From Alcaligenaceae bacterium (lineage in GTDB: Bacteria; Pseudomonadota; Gammaproteobacteria; Burkholderiales; Burkholderiaceae_B), in NCBI GenBank assembly GCA_030538235.1, contig JAUNUJ010000001.1, positions 170,978-234,977 on the forward strand: a stretch of 64,000 nt of DNA, read 5' to 3'. The number at the start of each line of letters is the position of its first letter. The stretch's first letter is position 1. Positions 1 to 8,432 of this stretch are shown here, in pieces. The notes beneath the pieces are model-generated. The model saw nothing but the letters and a program-made list of their open reading frames with translations, was not told the DNA's origin and made no database searches. The position numbers and the translations under genes are program-made.

Positions 1-480
1 AGTGAAAATCTGATCCGTCTAAAAAAGCTACTCAGTGAGGATAATATCGCTCATTTCGGACAGATTCTCGCCAACATTGATAGTCTAACCGGCTCACTAG
101 CAGCCGAGGGAGAGACGTTGCAGTCAGCTATCCGTGAGGCTGATCAGTTAATGCTCAATGCTAATGCCGCCGTTGAGCTCTTTAAAGACTTTAATTCAAG
201 CGTCAATAATTTGCTTAACGAGCAGGGTAATAAAGCACTTGACTCCATGGTAGTTGCTCTTGACTCGGTAAAACTGGCAGCGGAAAACATCAAGAAACTG
301 GTCGAGAACTCTCAGGGTCGACTTTCTAATGGCTTGGAGGGCTTAGAGCAAGTCGGTCCGGCACTTAATGAATTCAAACGTGGTATGAGCAGATTTAATA
401 ATTTATTGAGAGACTTTTCAGACAGTCCGGGCCGTTTTATTTTAGAAGGTGAGCAATTAGAGGAGTACAAACCATGGTAA
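1..480 (+). CDS. MlaD/MCE-family protein, C-terminal part (5' end outside window)
   Basis: The frame is open from base 1 to a TAA at 478-480, so only the C-terminal ~159 residues are present. What is visible is a long, mostly helical, coiled-coil-like region rich in Leu, Asn and Glu, as seen behind the MCE domain of MlaD/PqiB-type proteins; the MCE domain itself would lie upstream. The call rests mainly on the neighbour: the next gene is an ABC-transport auxiliary lipoprotein overlapping by 7 nt, the usual order in MCE operons of betaproteobacteria. MCE proteins are periplasmic, anchored to the inner membrane, and carry lipids between membranes with an ABC ATPase and permease. The assignment is therefore partly contextual. 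Confidence 0.7.
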   Translation, partial: SENLIRLKKLLSEDNIAHFGQILANIDSLTGSLAAEGETLQSAIREADQLMLNANAAVELFKDFNSSVNNLLNEQGNKALDSMVVALDSVKLAAENIKKLVENSQGRLSNGLEGLEQVGPALNEFKRGMSRFNNLLRDFSDSPGRFILEGEQLEEYKPW

Positions 481-1088
481 ATAGTTCAATTATCCGATTA
501 GTTATTGTGAATTCTCTAGTGCTGTTTTTGTCGGCTTGCTCCATTTTGCCTAAGAGCCCGGACCTCAATGTTTACCAATTACCGCAACGCGAAATACAGC
601 GACAAAGCGCTGCTTCGGTTAATGACGTTCTAAGAGTGGCTATTCCCTATAGCAGAAATTACTTAGATACTCAGCGTGTCGTTGCTGTGACGCCTGAGCG
701 AAGCCTAGCAGTGATGGATGGCATGCGTTGGGAGGATTTGAGTCCTATCGTTTTCAGAGATAGTCTAATTCGTGCATTGCGTAGCGCGGGTATTTATAGG
801 GCTGTGATTAATGATGATACGCCCTCAGGAGATTATTCCTTACGTAGTGATTTGCAGGATTTCCAATTAGATCATTCAGTTCAGCCTGCTGAGGTGGTGA
901 TTAGTCTTGACGCTAATTTAACGAATCTAAAGGATATTGATCAAGCCACAAACACTCGTAGTTTCAGGGCACGTGCCCCCTTGCTTGCAGAATCTAATGA
1001 AGCAGTGGTAGAGGCTTTTGCTGAGGCTAATCATCAGATACAGCTGCAAATTATTCAGTGGTTGAGTACGCAGCCAAGAGCAAGATAA
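474..1088 (+). CDS. ABC-type transport auxiliary lipoprotein (PqiC/YmbA-like)
   Basis: This 204-aa protein starts with a hydrophobic segment ending in a lipobox (L-S-A-C, Cys22), so it should be an outer-membrane lipoprotein. The body, residues ~30-200, fits the ABC_trans_aux/DUF330 family: a parallel of PqiC with the typical opening 'LPKSPDLNVYQLP' and a long mid-domain ending in an amphipathic helix. The ATG lies inside the end of the MCE gene (7-nt overlap), implying translational coupling. The likely role is to receive or gate lipid at the outer-membrane end of an MCE transport system. No terminator is visible behind it; arsC starts 141 nt downstream. Family assignment is good; substrate is unknown. 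Confidence 0.8.
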   Translation: MVNSSIIRLVIVNSLVLFLSACSILPKSPDLNVYQLPQREIQRQSAASVNDVLRVAIPYSRNYLDTQRVVAVTPERSLAVMDGMRWEDLSPIVFRDSLIRALRSAGIYRAVINDDTPSGDYSLRSDLQDFQLDHSVQPAEVVISLDANLTNLKDIDQATNTRSFRARAPLLAESNEAVVEAFAEANHQIQLQIIQWLSTQPRAR

Positions 1089-1229
1089 GAATTATCAAAT
1101 TCCTTCCCAAGTAACTAAGCTTATTAAGAAATGAATAGCATTTATCACTTGCTGTCTATTCAATAATGGTTGTACTATTGAACTGAAGGCTTGATATCAC
1201 ATTTTCTGTCTACCTATCAGGAGGCTACT

Positions 1230-1736
1230 ATGAGTGAACTTACTAAACCACCGTTAAACGTTTTGTTTCTATGTACCCATAACTCGGCCCGTAGTATTTT
1301 GGCTGAAGCGTTGTTAAATGATATGGGTAAAGGGCGTTTTAAGGCATACTCAGCCGGTAGCCATCCTAATCAGGATCAGCAACCGAACCCCTATGCTTTG
1401 ACGGTACTAGAGAATGCAGGTGTGTCAATTGATGGGCTTAGCAGTAAAAGTTGGGATGTGTTCGGTGGTGAAGATGCCCCAGCCATGGATCTGATTATCA
1501 CGGTCTGTGATGACACTGTCGGTGAGGTCTGTCCGATTTGGCCAGGCCATCCGGCCACAGCGCATTGGGGCTACTCTGACCCGTCCACTATGGAAGGCTC
1601 TGAGGATGAAAAGTTGGAAGCGTTTAAACAGAGTATGCTTCTAATCCGTCGTCGATTGGAGTTGCTGATAAGTCTGCCCATGGAAAAGTTGGAGCAGTCT
1701 AAGCTTGAGAGCAGTGCGCGGGATTTGGCTAACTAG
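1230..1736 (+). CDS. arsC: Arsenate reductase, low-molecular-weight phosphatase type
   Basis: The 168-aa protein has the LMW-phosphatase P-loop near the N-terminus (FLCTHNSARS; Cys15, Arg21, the CX5R signature) and the downstream Asp-Pro loop (GYSDPS) that supplies the general acid. The motif spelling CTHNSARS and the segment VCPIWPGHP are typical of arsenate reductases rather than protein tyrosine phosphatases. It would reduce As(V) to As(III) in the cytoplasm using thioredoxin or glutaredoxin. I chose ATG 1230 because AGGAGG lies seven bases before it; an in-frame ATG at 1191 lacks a ribosome site. An ArsR-type regulator lies 310 bp downstream, but no arsenite efflux gene is in the window. 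Confidence 0.85.
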   Translation: MSELTKPPLNVLFLCTHNSARSILAEALLNDMGKGRFKAYSAGSHPNQDQQPNPYALTVLENAGVSIDGLSSKSWDVFGGEDAPAMDLIITVCDDTVGEVCPIWPGHPATAHWGYSDPSTMEGSEDEKLEAFKQSMLLIRRRLELLISLPMEKLEQSKLESSARDLAN

Positions 1737-2046
1737 TTTTAGTCTGTTTTTCTTATAGCTGTCTATCATCTTCTGTCGCTTAGATTGCCGTCTTTGCGAC
1801 ATGTGGGAGGCTTTTTTGGCTTTTTAGAACCAGTAGTCAATATAGACAGTGTGATTCCCACATTATGGTGTCCCTTTTTTACACAGACCTCCTATAGCGC
1901 TAATTATTGGTAATTTAACAAGGTTTCCCCCGGTTCATTTGAAGCGCTCCTCCTCACCTTAGACTCTTATAAATCTAAGGCTTAATAAATCCGAATATTT
2001 TTTGGTATTTCAAGCTAGGAAATATTTTTAATTATGTTGTTGATAT
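1737..2046. other. 310-bp intergenic region between arsC and arsR
   Basis: No coding sequence is supported here. The one clear structure is a perfect 7-bp inverted repeat, CCTTAGA at 1957-1963 and TCTAAGG at 1974-1980, separated by 10 bp and about 67 nt before the arsR start. It could be an ArsR operator or a weak hairpin. The rest is AT-rich and shows no strong promoter hexamers that I can defend. Confidence 0.4.
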
Positions 2047-2367
2047 ATGGATAAGCAAAAAGCGGTCACCATGTTTGATTCACTGGCCTCGGAGATCAGG
2101 CTGGATATTGTTAAATTGTTATTAAAGTTTGGTGATGATGGTTTGGTAGCGGGCGAGATAGCTGCCGACTTAGATATTCCATCAACAAACCTATCATTCC
2201 ATTTAAAAAATTTGGTCCACGCCGGTTTGTTGCAGTCAGAGCAAGAGGGTAGATACCAGCGATATAGAGTGGATTTACCAACCCTGATTGATTTAAGTAC
2301 TTTTTTGATGGAAAAGTGTTGCGCACTGCAAAGCGATAAGAGCGCTAAGCATCTGTTAAGCAGTTGA
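2047..2367 (+). CDS. ArsR-family transcriptional regulator
   Basis: A 106-aa winged-helix protein. Residues ~8-80 follow the ArsR/SmtB fold: a first helix (FDSLASEIRLDIVKLLL), a recognition helix (STNLSFHLKNLVHAGLL) and the wing (QEGRYQRYRV). Two adjacent cysteines near the C-terminus (Cys-Cys in MEKCCAL) are in the place where some arsenic sensors bind As(III); together with the nearby arsC this suggests an arsenic-responsive repressor, though the classic CVC of the recognition helix is absent. No clear ribosome site precedes the ATG. A strong bidirectional terminator follows. Family assignment is firm; ligand is inference. Confidence 0.82.
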   Translation: MDKQKAVTMFDSLASEIRLDIVKLLLKFGDDGLVAGEIAADLDIPSTNLSFHLKNLVHAGLLQSEQEGRYQRYRVDLPTLIDLSTFLMEKCCALQSDKSAKHLLSS

Positions 2368-2424
2368 TTTGGCAATCAGAATTAATAGCTTTTATCAATT
2401 AGTTAAAACTTAACGAGCACCAAC

Positions 2425-2460
2425 AAAGCGGTAGGCGCGACAACACGCCTACCGCTTTTG
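2425..2460. terminator. Bidirectional rho-independent terminator after arsR
   Basis: A perfect 13-bp inverted repeat (AAAGCGGTAGGCG / CGCCTACCGCTTT) with an 8-nt loop, flanked by A and T runs. It sits between the convergent arsR gene and the small lipoprotein gene and would end both transcripts. Confidence 0.85.
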
Positions 2461-2490
2461 AATTATAAGTTGTAGTAGTTTAGAGTCTTA

Positions 2491-2748
2491 CTACTGGCAC
2501 TTAAAGCTAATGAAATAAGCATCATCGACTGAACCGGAGCCGGTTGGTGCATGTTGCTGAATATTTGTTGCTTTTAATGGCGAACAAACTCTGTCTGCAT
2601 TAGCTTGGCACATGGCCCAGTCAGGCGTTGTATTGGCGCTGTCAGAGCACTTTAGGCCATAGGCATTGTGATCGCTTAAATCGATTTTGCTAGCACACGC
2701 TGATAAAATGACAGGAATTGCGATTAAAAGTAATTTTTTTAATTTCAT
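2491..2748 (-). CDS. Small hypothetical lipoprotein
   Basis: An 85-aa product beginning with a Lys-rich n-region and hydrophobic core followed by the lipobox L-S-A-C (Cys18), so a lipidated envelope protein is expected. The mature part is about 67 residues and contains five further cysteines, which suggests disulfides. I place the start at 2748 because GGAG lies nine bases before that ATG; an earlier in-frame ATG at 2763 overlaps this same ribosome site. I do not recognise the family. It stands alone between a terminator and a promoter-sized gap. Confidence 0.65.
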   Translation of the reverse strand: MKLKKLLLIAIPVILSACASKIDLSDHNAYGLKCSDSANTTPDWAMCQANADRVCSPLKATNIQQHAPTGSGSVDDAYFISFKCQ

Positions 2749-2973
2749 AAGAGTAAACTCCAACCATCTTCTTTTATAAACAATTGGATTTTATCAGTTG
2801 TTAAGCTGAAATCATAGGAAAATACGTTTTGAGCACAGAATAAGCCTCTTACTATTCTTAGATTAGTACTGAAAACTCAGGTAACAATTTGTTTCGTCTA
2901 GGGCTCATAATCGCTGTTAACATCAATTAATATCTAAACTAATTTGTTCCTATCCAAATTAAGGAGTTATTTG

Positions 2974-3348
2974 ATGAAGAAAGCATTACTTCTAGTATTA
3001 TCAAGTTTGATGGTAAGCGGTGTTGCAATCGCTCAAGATGAGGGCCCAGATAACCGTTCAGCTTGGGCTAAATCGCAAGACATGTATGTTGAGCCTACTT
3101 TACGTATCACAGAAACTACCATTCCCGTCACTCCTGAACAAGCTGCTCAGCAAAACTTGTCTGTGCGTGAGGTGCCTGCCGGTACAGCCACAGCACAAAG
3201 CACCACTACGGTGGTAGGTCCTGATGGTCATGTGGTTCAGCAACAAACTGAGGCAGCAACAACGCTACCGTCCCCTACACTTGAGGTAGTTGAACCGACG
3301 TTACAGCAAGGTGCTCCGGTTCATGATCTATCCAGACCAGTACAGTAA
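2974..3348 (+). CDS. Small secreted hypothetical protein
   Basis: A 124-aa protein with a clear signal peptide (MKKALLLVLSSLMVSGVAIA, predicted cleavage before Gln-Asp-Glu). The mature part is low in complexity, rich in Thr, Pro, Val and Gln, with no cysteines and no recognisable domain; it is probably largely disordered in the periplasm. The start at 2974 follows a good AAGGAG; an upstream in-frame ATG at 2944 has no ribosome site. It is monocistronic with a terminator behind it. Function unknown. Confidence 0.65.
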   Translation: MKKALLLVLSSLMVSGVAIAQDEGPDNRSAWAKSQDMYVEPTLRITETTIPVTPEQAAQQNLSVREVPAGTATAQSTTTVVGPDGHVVQQQTEAATTLPSPTLEVVEPTLQQGAPVHDLSRPVQ

Positions 3349-3394
3349 ACCTATTATTTATCAGCACATGCATTTGTGCTGAGATATCTCTCTA

Positions 3395-3435
3395 GAAAAC
3401 CTGTTTGTCAGTTCAGTGACTTACAGGTTTTCTTG
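3395..3435 (+). terminator. Terminator-like hairpin after the secreted protein gene
   Basis: A perfect 10-bp stem (GAAAACCTGT / ACAGGTTTTC) with an 18-nt loop, partly T-rich on its 3' side. A second short hairpin (CAGCACA/TGTGCTG, from 3362) lies just before it. Together they probably end the 2974-3348 transcript. Confidence 0.6.
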
Positions 3436-3533
3436 TTATGGACGGACAAATATGTCCATCTTGCCATCGACCAACTTTCAGAGTTGCTAAGCTAGTTTGA
3501 TAGGATTAACAACTTTGCAATAGATGGTCAAAG

Positions 3534-5609
3534 ATGAGCGATTTAAATAGAGAGAGTTTATTAGCCACTGTTGATAGCCCAGACAGCACAGAACCAGAAC
3601 TAGACGGTTATGGTCAGGTGATTGATGAACTGAGCGAGGAGCAGTATCTAGCCGCTTCCGCTATGAACCTATCCAGTCTTGTCTTAGCCGGTGCCGGTAC
3701 GGGTAAAACACGCACCTTGATAGGGCGTTTGGCCTATTTATATAGTCAGGGTCATTTTCAGCACTCCACTGTGTTGATGATGGCCTTTGCCACTAAGGCT
3801 GCAACTGAGATGCGTGAGCGCATTGATCATTTACTGCCTATGTTGAGAGAGGCAGTTCAGGTCAATACCTTTCATAGTTTGGGCTTGCAGATCGTATCTA
3901 AAGTCACCGGTGTTCAGCCTAAGTTGACGGAGTTGAGTCAGAGCGAAGCCTTGTCGCGCTTTATACGCCAAGGTTTTTTTGAGTTTTGTGCCAAAGACAA
4001 GGTGTATTTAGACGGGTACTTTAGGTGGATTAATTTCTCAACCATGAATCATAGTGCGGCACACTCCTTACGTAGTCTAAATGACGAGTATGTACATAAT
4101 CACGTCGAGCTGATTTGTGCTAATTTGCTATATCAATTAGATATTGATTATTTTTATCGACCCCTTTATGCCTATCAGCACAAATGGGTCAAGTATCAAT
4201 CCTATCAGCCGGGGTTTTATTTGGCGTCGCAAGGCCTTTATTTGGAGGTCTATGAGGTCGCTGAAAGGGCCTTAGACGAGGCGCAACGGTGTCGTAGACA
4301 AAAGTATCTATCAATCCATGCACAACATGGTACCGAGGTGTTAGAGCTCTTTGTTGAGGGGTCTTTGTCGTGTTTTTATGAGGAAGCTCAGCGTAAATTG
4401 AGTCAGCGACAGACAACAGTAAGAGCGTCTTTAGCGCGACGTCAATCGCTGCGTTTAGGACGCTCTGCTTATCATTATGAGCAACTGGTGGAGCAATTAT
4501 CCCAATGGCTGCCTTTATTCAAGCATGAGTTACACTGGCCTGATTTAGAGCAGATTTTGCCTGCTGACGGGGCGCTTTTAAATGCACTTTTAGAGCCATT
4601 ATGGAGACGTTATCAAGACCATTTAAAACAGAGCGGCACCATCGACTTTGAACAAATGATTGTTTTGGCAACTGAGCATGTGCGTTCAGGCGCTTTTAAA
4701 GTCCCTTGGCGTGAGATCATGATTGATGAGTTCCAGGATATCTCTGCTCATCGTGCTGCCTTAATTCAGGTGATGCGGCAGCAATGTCCTGAGCTTCGCT
4801 TATTTTGTGTGGGAGATGACTGGCAAGCGATTTATCGTTTTGCCGGTTCGGATTTGCGTTTTACTACGGAATTCGAGCGTTTTTTTGGTGAGGTTCAGCG
4901 ATATACGCTTAGTCAGACATTTAGGTTCGGTGAGGTTTTGAGTAGGGAATCAAGTCGCTTTGTGTTGCAAAATCATCATCAATCTCGCAAAATCTTATAC
5001 GGTCAACAGGGGCACCAGAACCCATTAGTGCTTTGTCCCCTTGAACAAATGCCTCAGAAATCCTGGATGCATAGTGTTTTGGCGCAAATACAAAAAGATG
5101 GCTTCACAAGCTATCAACTATCACAGGAAGCACCTGAAACACAGCAGCAACGCCGTTCAGTCTTAATCTTATCGCGTTTTCATCACTTCCTACCTAGTCT
5201 TAGAGAGATGCAGGTTTGGGCAGAGTGCTTTCCATGGCTTGAGCTTTTACAAGGTACAGTGCATGGCGTCAAGGGCAATGAGGCAGACTATGTGTTGTTG
5301 CTTGAAGTCAATCGGGGGGAGTTTGGTTTCCCTTCAGAAAAAACAAGTGATCAATTGATTGAGAATTGTCTGCCCATGGCTGAGGATTTTCTCTTTGCAG
5401 AAGAAAGGCGTTTGTTTTATGTAGCTTTGACCCGGGCTAGGCAGCAAGTTTATCTAGTGTATTCAGAAGACGAGGCTTCAGTATTTATTGAAGAGTTAAA
5501 AAAAGACTATCCCTTGATGTATTTAAGTGAGTTAATACAATCGGCTAATCTTGGCAGTAAGCCTAAAAGAATATCTTGGAGCGGACTAAATATTTTCAAA
5601 TTTAGGTAG
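3534..5609 (+). CDS. helD: UvrD/Rep-type DNA helicase, HelD-like (helicase IV)
   Basis: A 691-aa superfamily 1A helicase. Walker A is AGAGTGKT (residues 52-59). Later motifs are IDEFQD (motif II), VGDDWQAIYRF (motif III), the Arg-containing TFRF motif, GTVHGVKG (motif V) and YVALTRAR (motif VI). The phrase 'DEFQDIS.HRAAL' followed by VGDDWQAIYRF is very close to E. coli helicase IV, and the length is similar (684 aa there). It should unwind DNA 3'-5' in repair. An approximately 300-residue insertion after the NTFHSLG segment carries no motif I recognise and diverges from E. coli. A strong terminator follows. Confidence 0.85.
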   Translation: MSDLNRESLLATVDSPDSTEPELDGYGQVIDELSEEQYLAASAMNLSSLVLAGAGTGKTRTLIGRLAYLYSQGHFQHSTVLMMAFATKAATEMRERIDHLLPMLREAVQVNTFHSLGLQIVSKVTGVQPKLTELSQSEALSRFIRQGFFEFCAKDKVYLDGYFRWINFSTMNHSAAHSLRSLNDEYVHNHVELICANLLYQLDIDYFYRPLYAYQHKWVKYQSYQPGFYLASQGLYLEVYEVAERALDEAQRCRRQKYLSIHAQHGTEVLELFVEGSLSCFYEEAQRKLSQRQTTVRASLARRQSLRLGRSAYHYEQLVEQLSQWLPLFKHELHWPDLEQILPADGALLNALLEPLWRRYQDHLKQSGTIDFEQMIVLATEHVRSGAFKVPWREIMIDEFQDISAHRAALIQVMRQQCPELRLFCVGDDWQAIYRFAGSDLRFTTEFERFFGEVQRYTLSQTFRFGEVLSRESSRFVLQNHHQSRKILYGQQGHQNPLVLCPLEQMPQKSWMHSVLAQIQKDGFTSYQLSQEAPETQQQRRSVLILSRFHHFLPSLREMQVWAECFPWLELLQGTVHGVKGNEADYVLLLEVNRGEFGFPSEKTSDQLIENCLPMAEDFLFAEERRLFYVALTRARQQVYLVYSEDEASVFIEELKKDYPLMYLSELIQSANLGSKPKRISWSGLNIFKFR

Positions 5610-5623
5610 AATAGAGGGATTAC

Positions 5624-5653
5624 CTCATCTGATGTGTTGCAGATGAGTTTTTT
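5624..5653 (+). terminator. Rho-independent terminator after helD
   Basis: Perfect 8-bp stem CTCATCTG / CAGATGAG with an 8-nt loop followed directly by six Ts. It ends helD only 16 bp before the djlA start, leaving no room for a separate djlA promoter downstream of it. Confidence 0.85.
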
Positions 5654-5668
5654 CTATTCTGGAATTGC

Positions 5669-6655
5669 TTGCCAAGTATGCGTTTTATTGTTTATTTTCT
5701 TATTTTCTTATATTTTGCCGAGCTTAATGATAGCTTCTTTATCGGTTTAATTGCCGCGATTGGTGCTTCTTATTTGTGGCGTTACATTAGCAATCGTAAT
5801 CGTCAAAGCAATACCGCAGGTCAAAGACCCTGGGGAGAGGCAAGTTGGGGCGGTGGGGCCCGACAGAGCTCAACTTCCTATGATTTCGGCAAAGGCCATA
5901 TTCGTTCAGCGATTTTTCCGAAGCAGATTTTCACACCGATTTCTTTTTATGTGGCTAGCCTTTTTGTTTGTTTGGGACGTATTGCCAAAGCCAAAGGTGT
6001 TGTCATAGAAAGGGATATCGATTTAGCCAACGGGGTGATGGATAAGCTCCAGTTACCGGAAGCATTACGTGTTGAGGCCAGAAAGTACTTTAATCAAGGC
6101 AAGGATTCGACGTTTTCAATTCCCCTTCTAGTGTCTGAAGTCAAAAAGCAGTTTATTGCTTTTCCAAATTTTCAGCGCATGTTTTTTGATATTTGCCTGA
6201 GCGCAGCGATACTTGATGGTCGTATTATTCTCTCAGAAAAAGCCATTATTCGTGATCTTTTTCCCTTAACAGGGGCGCGTCCGGAATTATTTGATAATTT
6301 TATTTCCCAGTTCGAACAGGGTTCGGGTTTTTCAGACCGGCAACAGAGTGCCGGTGCTGGTTTTGGCGGTCGCACCGGTCAGGGACAATCCTATGGCAGT
6401 GGTTCTCAGGAGCAGGGTTGGGGTCGTGCAACTAAATCTAAATTGGCTGAGTCACTAGCGACTCTTGGGGTCACGGAAGACGTTGAACAGGATGAGTTAA
6501 AGCGCGTTTACCGTCGATTAATTAATCAATATCACCCGGATAAATTAGCTGGTCAAAATTTACCCGAAGGTCTTATCGAAATGGCCAAGGAAAAAACTCA
6601 GCAAATTATCACTGCATATAATTACATAAATGAGTATAAAGGTTGGTCGCGTTAG
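5669..6655 (+). CDS. djlA: DjlA-like membrane-anchored J-domain protein (TerB + DnaJ)
   Basis: A 328-aa protein with three parts: a hydrophobic N-terminal anchor (~residues 4-40), a central TerB-like helical domain (~130-210, containing ILDGRIILSEKAIIRDLF), a Gly/Gln/Ser-rich linker (~220-255) and a C-terminal J domain (~262-325) with the HPDK tetrad that stimulates DnaK ATPase. This order is that of E. coli DjlA, a co-chaperone linked to envelope stress and capsule control. The start is uncertain: TTG at 5669 has GGAA eight bases upstream, while ATG at 5678 has no good site. It lies just after a terminator. Confidence 0.82.
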   Translation: MPSMRFIVYFLIFLYFAELNDSFFIGLIAAIGASYLWRYISNRNRQSNTAGQRPWGEASWGGGARQSSTSYDFGKGHIRSAIFPKQIFTPISFYVASLFVCLGRIAKAKGVVIERDIDLANGVMDKLQLPEALRVEARKYFNQGKDSTFSIPLLVSEVKKQFIAFPNFQRMFFDICLSAAILDGRIILSEKAIIRDLFPLTGARPELFDNFISQFEQGSGFSDRQQSAGAGFGGRTGQGQSYGSGSQEQGWGRATKSKLAESLATLGVTEDVEQDELKRVYRRLINQYHPDKLAGQNLPEGLIEMAKEKTQQIITAYNYINEYKGWSR

Positions 6656-6735
6656 AGCATCGACTTGAACATCTGATGTGTATTTAGAAACTGATGGCCA
6701 TGCTCTTGAATGTAGCGAGCACACACCCTAGCGCA

Positions 6736-7083
6736 TTAGTTATCACTGTAGGCCAGTGTGTCTAGTGCAAACGCAATCACCTCGGCTGATTCACAAAAGA
6801 AAATTAAGGTGTCACCGTGATTAGCGTTGCTTAAAATGCTTTCAATTTCATCATCAATATCGGTGTGTTGGTGTAATTCACTCACGTGAACAGAGCCACT
6901 CTCAAAGCGTTCCTCTGGCAGTATCTCAGGAATTAGCTCGTAATCTGTGGCAGCGACCACAAAGCATAAGAATACCTCTGTGCCTTCGAAGGTGCAGTGT
7001 AACTCTAAACCAATGTCTTCAATCATTTCGCCATTGTGACAGCTGATATGGCGATTAAAGGAAGTAGTCAGGTAGTCTTCCAT
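6736..7083 (-). CDS. Hypothetical acidic protein
   Basis: A 115-aa, strongly acidic cytoplasmic protein with no signal peptide or membrane segment. It has two hydrophobic beta-like stretches (EVFLCFVVAATDYEL and DTLIFFCESAEVIAFAL) and an acidic middle. I do not recognise a family. It begins nine nucleotides after the stop of the small lipoprotein gene upstream, so the two are probably cotranscribed. Coding is supported by the close packing with that gene and by the absence of a better frame. Confidence 0.6.
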   Translation of the reverse strand: MEDYLTTSFNRHISCHNGEMIEDIGLELHCTFEGTEVFLCFVVAATDYELIPEILPEERFESGSVHVSELHQHTDIDDEIESILSNANHGDTLIFFCESAEVIAFALDTLAYSDN

Positions 7084-7092
7084 GGCGTTTAA

Positions 7093-7236
7093 CTACTCAG
7101 CATAAAGATTGGTTGGAGGGGGTAAGTCCTGTGGTTTTGGAGTAGCAGGGCCTTGATAACTATCCGGGTGTTGAGCACAAGCCGCTAAAAATCCAGTAGC
7201 TGCTAAAATAAATAGAAGTTTTTTAATTTTACTCAT
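7093..7236 (-). CDS. Very small lipoprotein (47 aa)
   Basis: Translating the minus strand from ATG 7234-7236 gives 47 codons: a basic start (MSKIKKLLFI), a hydrophobic stretch and a lipobox L-A-A-C with Cys20, followed by only 27 mature residues rich in Pro and Gln, then TAG at 7093-7095. GGAG lies eight bases before the ATG. The combination of ribosome site, complete lipoprotein signal and close coupling to the next gene makes this a real gene despite its size. Expected location is the outer membrane or the outer face of the inner membrane. Function unknown; it does not match LptM-type entry motifs. Confidence 0.7.
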   Translation of the reverse strand: MSKIKKLLFILAATGFLAACAQHPDSYQGPATPKPQDLPPPTNLYAE

Positions 7237-7334
7237 ATGCTGCGCTCCAAAATAACAAATATCTGACTTAATATCAGGAACAATTATTGTAGTGTATTTC
7301 TGTAATTATTTCATTGAAGAGGTCTATTGAAACA

Positions 7335-8396
7335 ATGCGCAAGATTATTCATATCGATATGGATGCATTTTATGTTTCAGTCGAGTTGCGTGATCGACCG
7401 GACCTCAAGGGTTTACCGGTGGTTGTGGCTTGGGAAGGCGGACGTTCAGTGGTGTGTGCCGCCTCTTATGAAGTGCGAGAGTTTGGCGTACATTCAGCCA
7501 TGTCAGTGGCTAAAGCTAAGCAACTTTGTCCACAAGCAATTTATCTGGCACCTGATTTCTCCAAATACCGTGCTGTGTCGGCTCAAGTCCATGAGATATT
7601 TAAAAAACACACAGATCTGATTGAACCCTTATCACTTGATGAGGCCTATCTGGACGTGACGCAAAACAAGTTGGGTATTGCGATTGCTACGGAGGTAGCG
7701 CAATTAATTCGTCAGGATATTTTTGAAACCACCGGTCTAACCGCTTCAGCCGGCGTGGCGCCAAATAAGTTTTTAGCAAAGATTGCTTCGGACTGGAATA
7801 AACCCAATGGCATTAAAGTGATATCACCCCAAAAAATGATGGATTTTCTGATGCCGCTACCGGTCGAGAAAATTCCCGGTGTCGGGCGGGTGACCTTGGC
7901 TAAAATGCATCGACTCAAGATCTTTACAGTCAAGGATTTATCCGAATTTAGTTTGGGTGAGTTGGTTCATCACTTTGGGAGCTATGGCTATCGCTTGTTT
8001 CAACTATCACAAGGAGTGGATAGGCGGCCGGTTAAACCGAACCGTGAGCCTAAGCAAATCTCCGCAGAAAGTACTTTTATGAGTGATTTAGCGATAGAAG
8101 ACCTTGCCGATACTCTGCCGCCGCTAGCCGAAAAGGTGGCGGGTGCGGCGCAGCGTAAGGGGCAGTTCGGTTATTGCGTGACTTTAAGGCTGAAAACCGC
8201 TGATTTTAGAGTGATGACACGATCGATTACCTTGTCACATGTGTTGCATGAAGCGGATGAAATTCTGCAACAAGCTTTACTGCTGCTCGATCAATTAAGC
8301 CCCGAAGAGAAATCACAACGTTATCGCTTGTCTGGCATTGGTATTAGTCAATTCCTGACCAAGGAAGCTGCGGATTCTCAACTGAGCTTATTTTAA
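7335..8396 (+). CDS. dinB: DNA polymerase IV (Y-family)
   Basis: A 353-aa translesion polymerase. The catalytic motifs are visible: IIHIDMDAFY (Asp8, Asp10), SYEVREFGV and PLSLDEAYLDV (the second acidic pair), then a helix-hairpin-helix region (KIPGVGRVTLAKM) and the little-finger domain ending in a C-terminal LSLF that matches the QLSLF-type beta-clamp binding motif. I set the start at ATG 7335, which matches E. coli MRKIIH; a TTG at 7314 has no ribosome site. I see no LexA box in the 95 bp upstream, unlike lexA and recA in this window. Confidence 0.93.
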   Translation: MRKIIHIDMDAFYVSVELRDRPDLKGLPVVVAWEGGRSVVCAASYEVREFGVHSAMSVAKAKQLCPQAIYLAPDFSKYRAVSAQVHEIFKKHTDLIEPLSLDEAYLDVTQNKLGIAIATEVAQLIRQDIFETTGLTASAGVAPNKFLAKIASDWNKPNGIKVISPQKMMDFLMPLPVEKIPGVGRVTLAKMHRLKIFTVKDLSEFSLGELVHHFGSYGYRLFQLSQGVDRRPVKPNREPKQISAESTFMSDLAIEDLADTLPPLAEKVAGAAQRKGQFGYCVTLRLKTADFRVMTRSITLSHVLHEADEILQQALLLLDQLSPEEKSQRYRLSGIGISQFLTKEAADSQLSLF

Positions 8397-8432
8397 GGGG
8401 TGTAAAGTGTTATCGAAACAGTTTATAGGCTA

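Noticed and set aside
2028-2375. Minus-strand open frame opposite arsR
   Set aside because: It overlaps the whole arsR gene, whose winged-helix pattern is clear, and shows no protein family.
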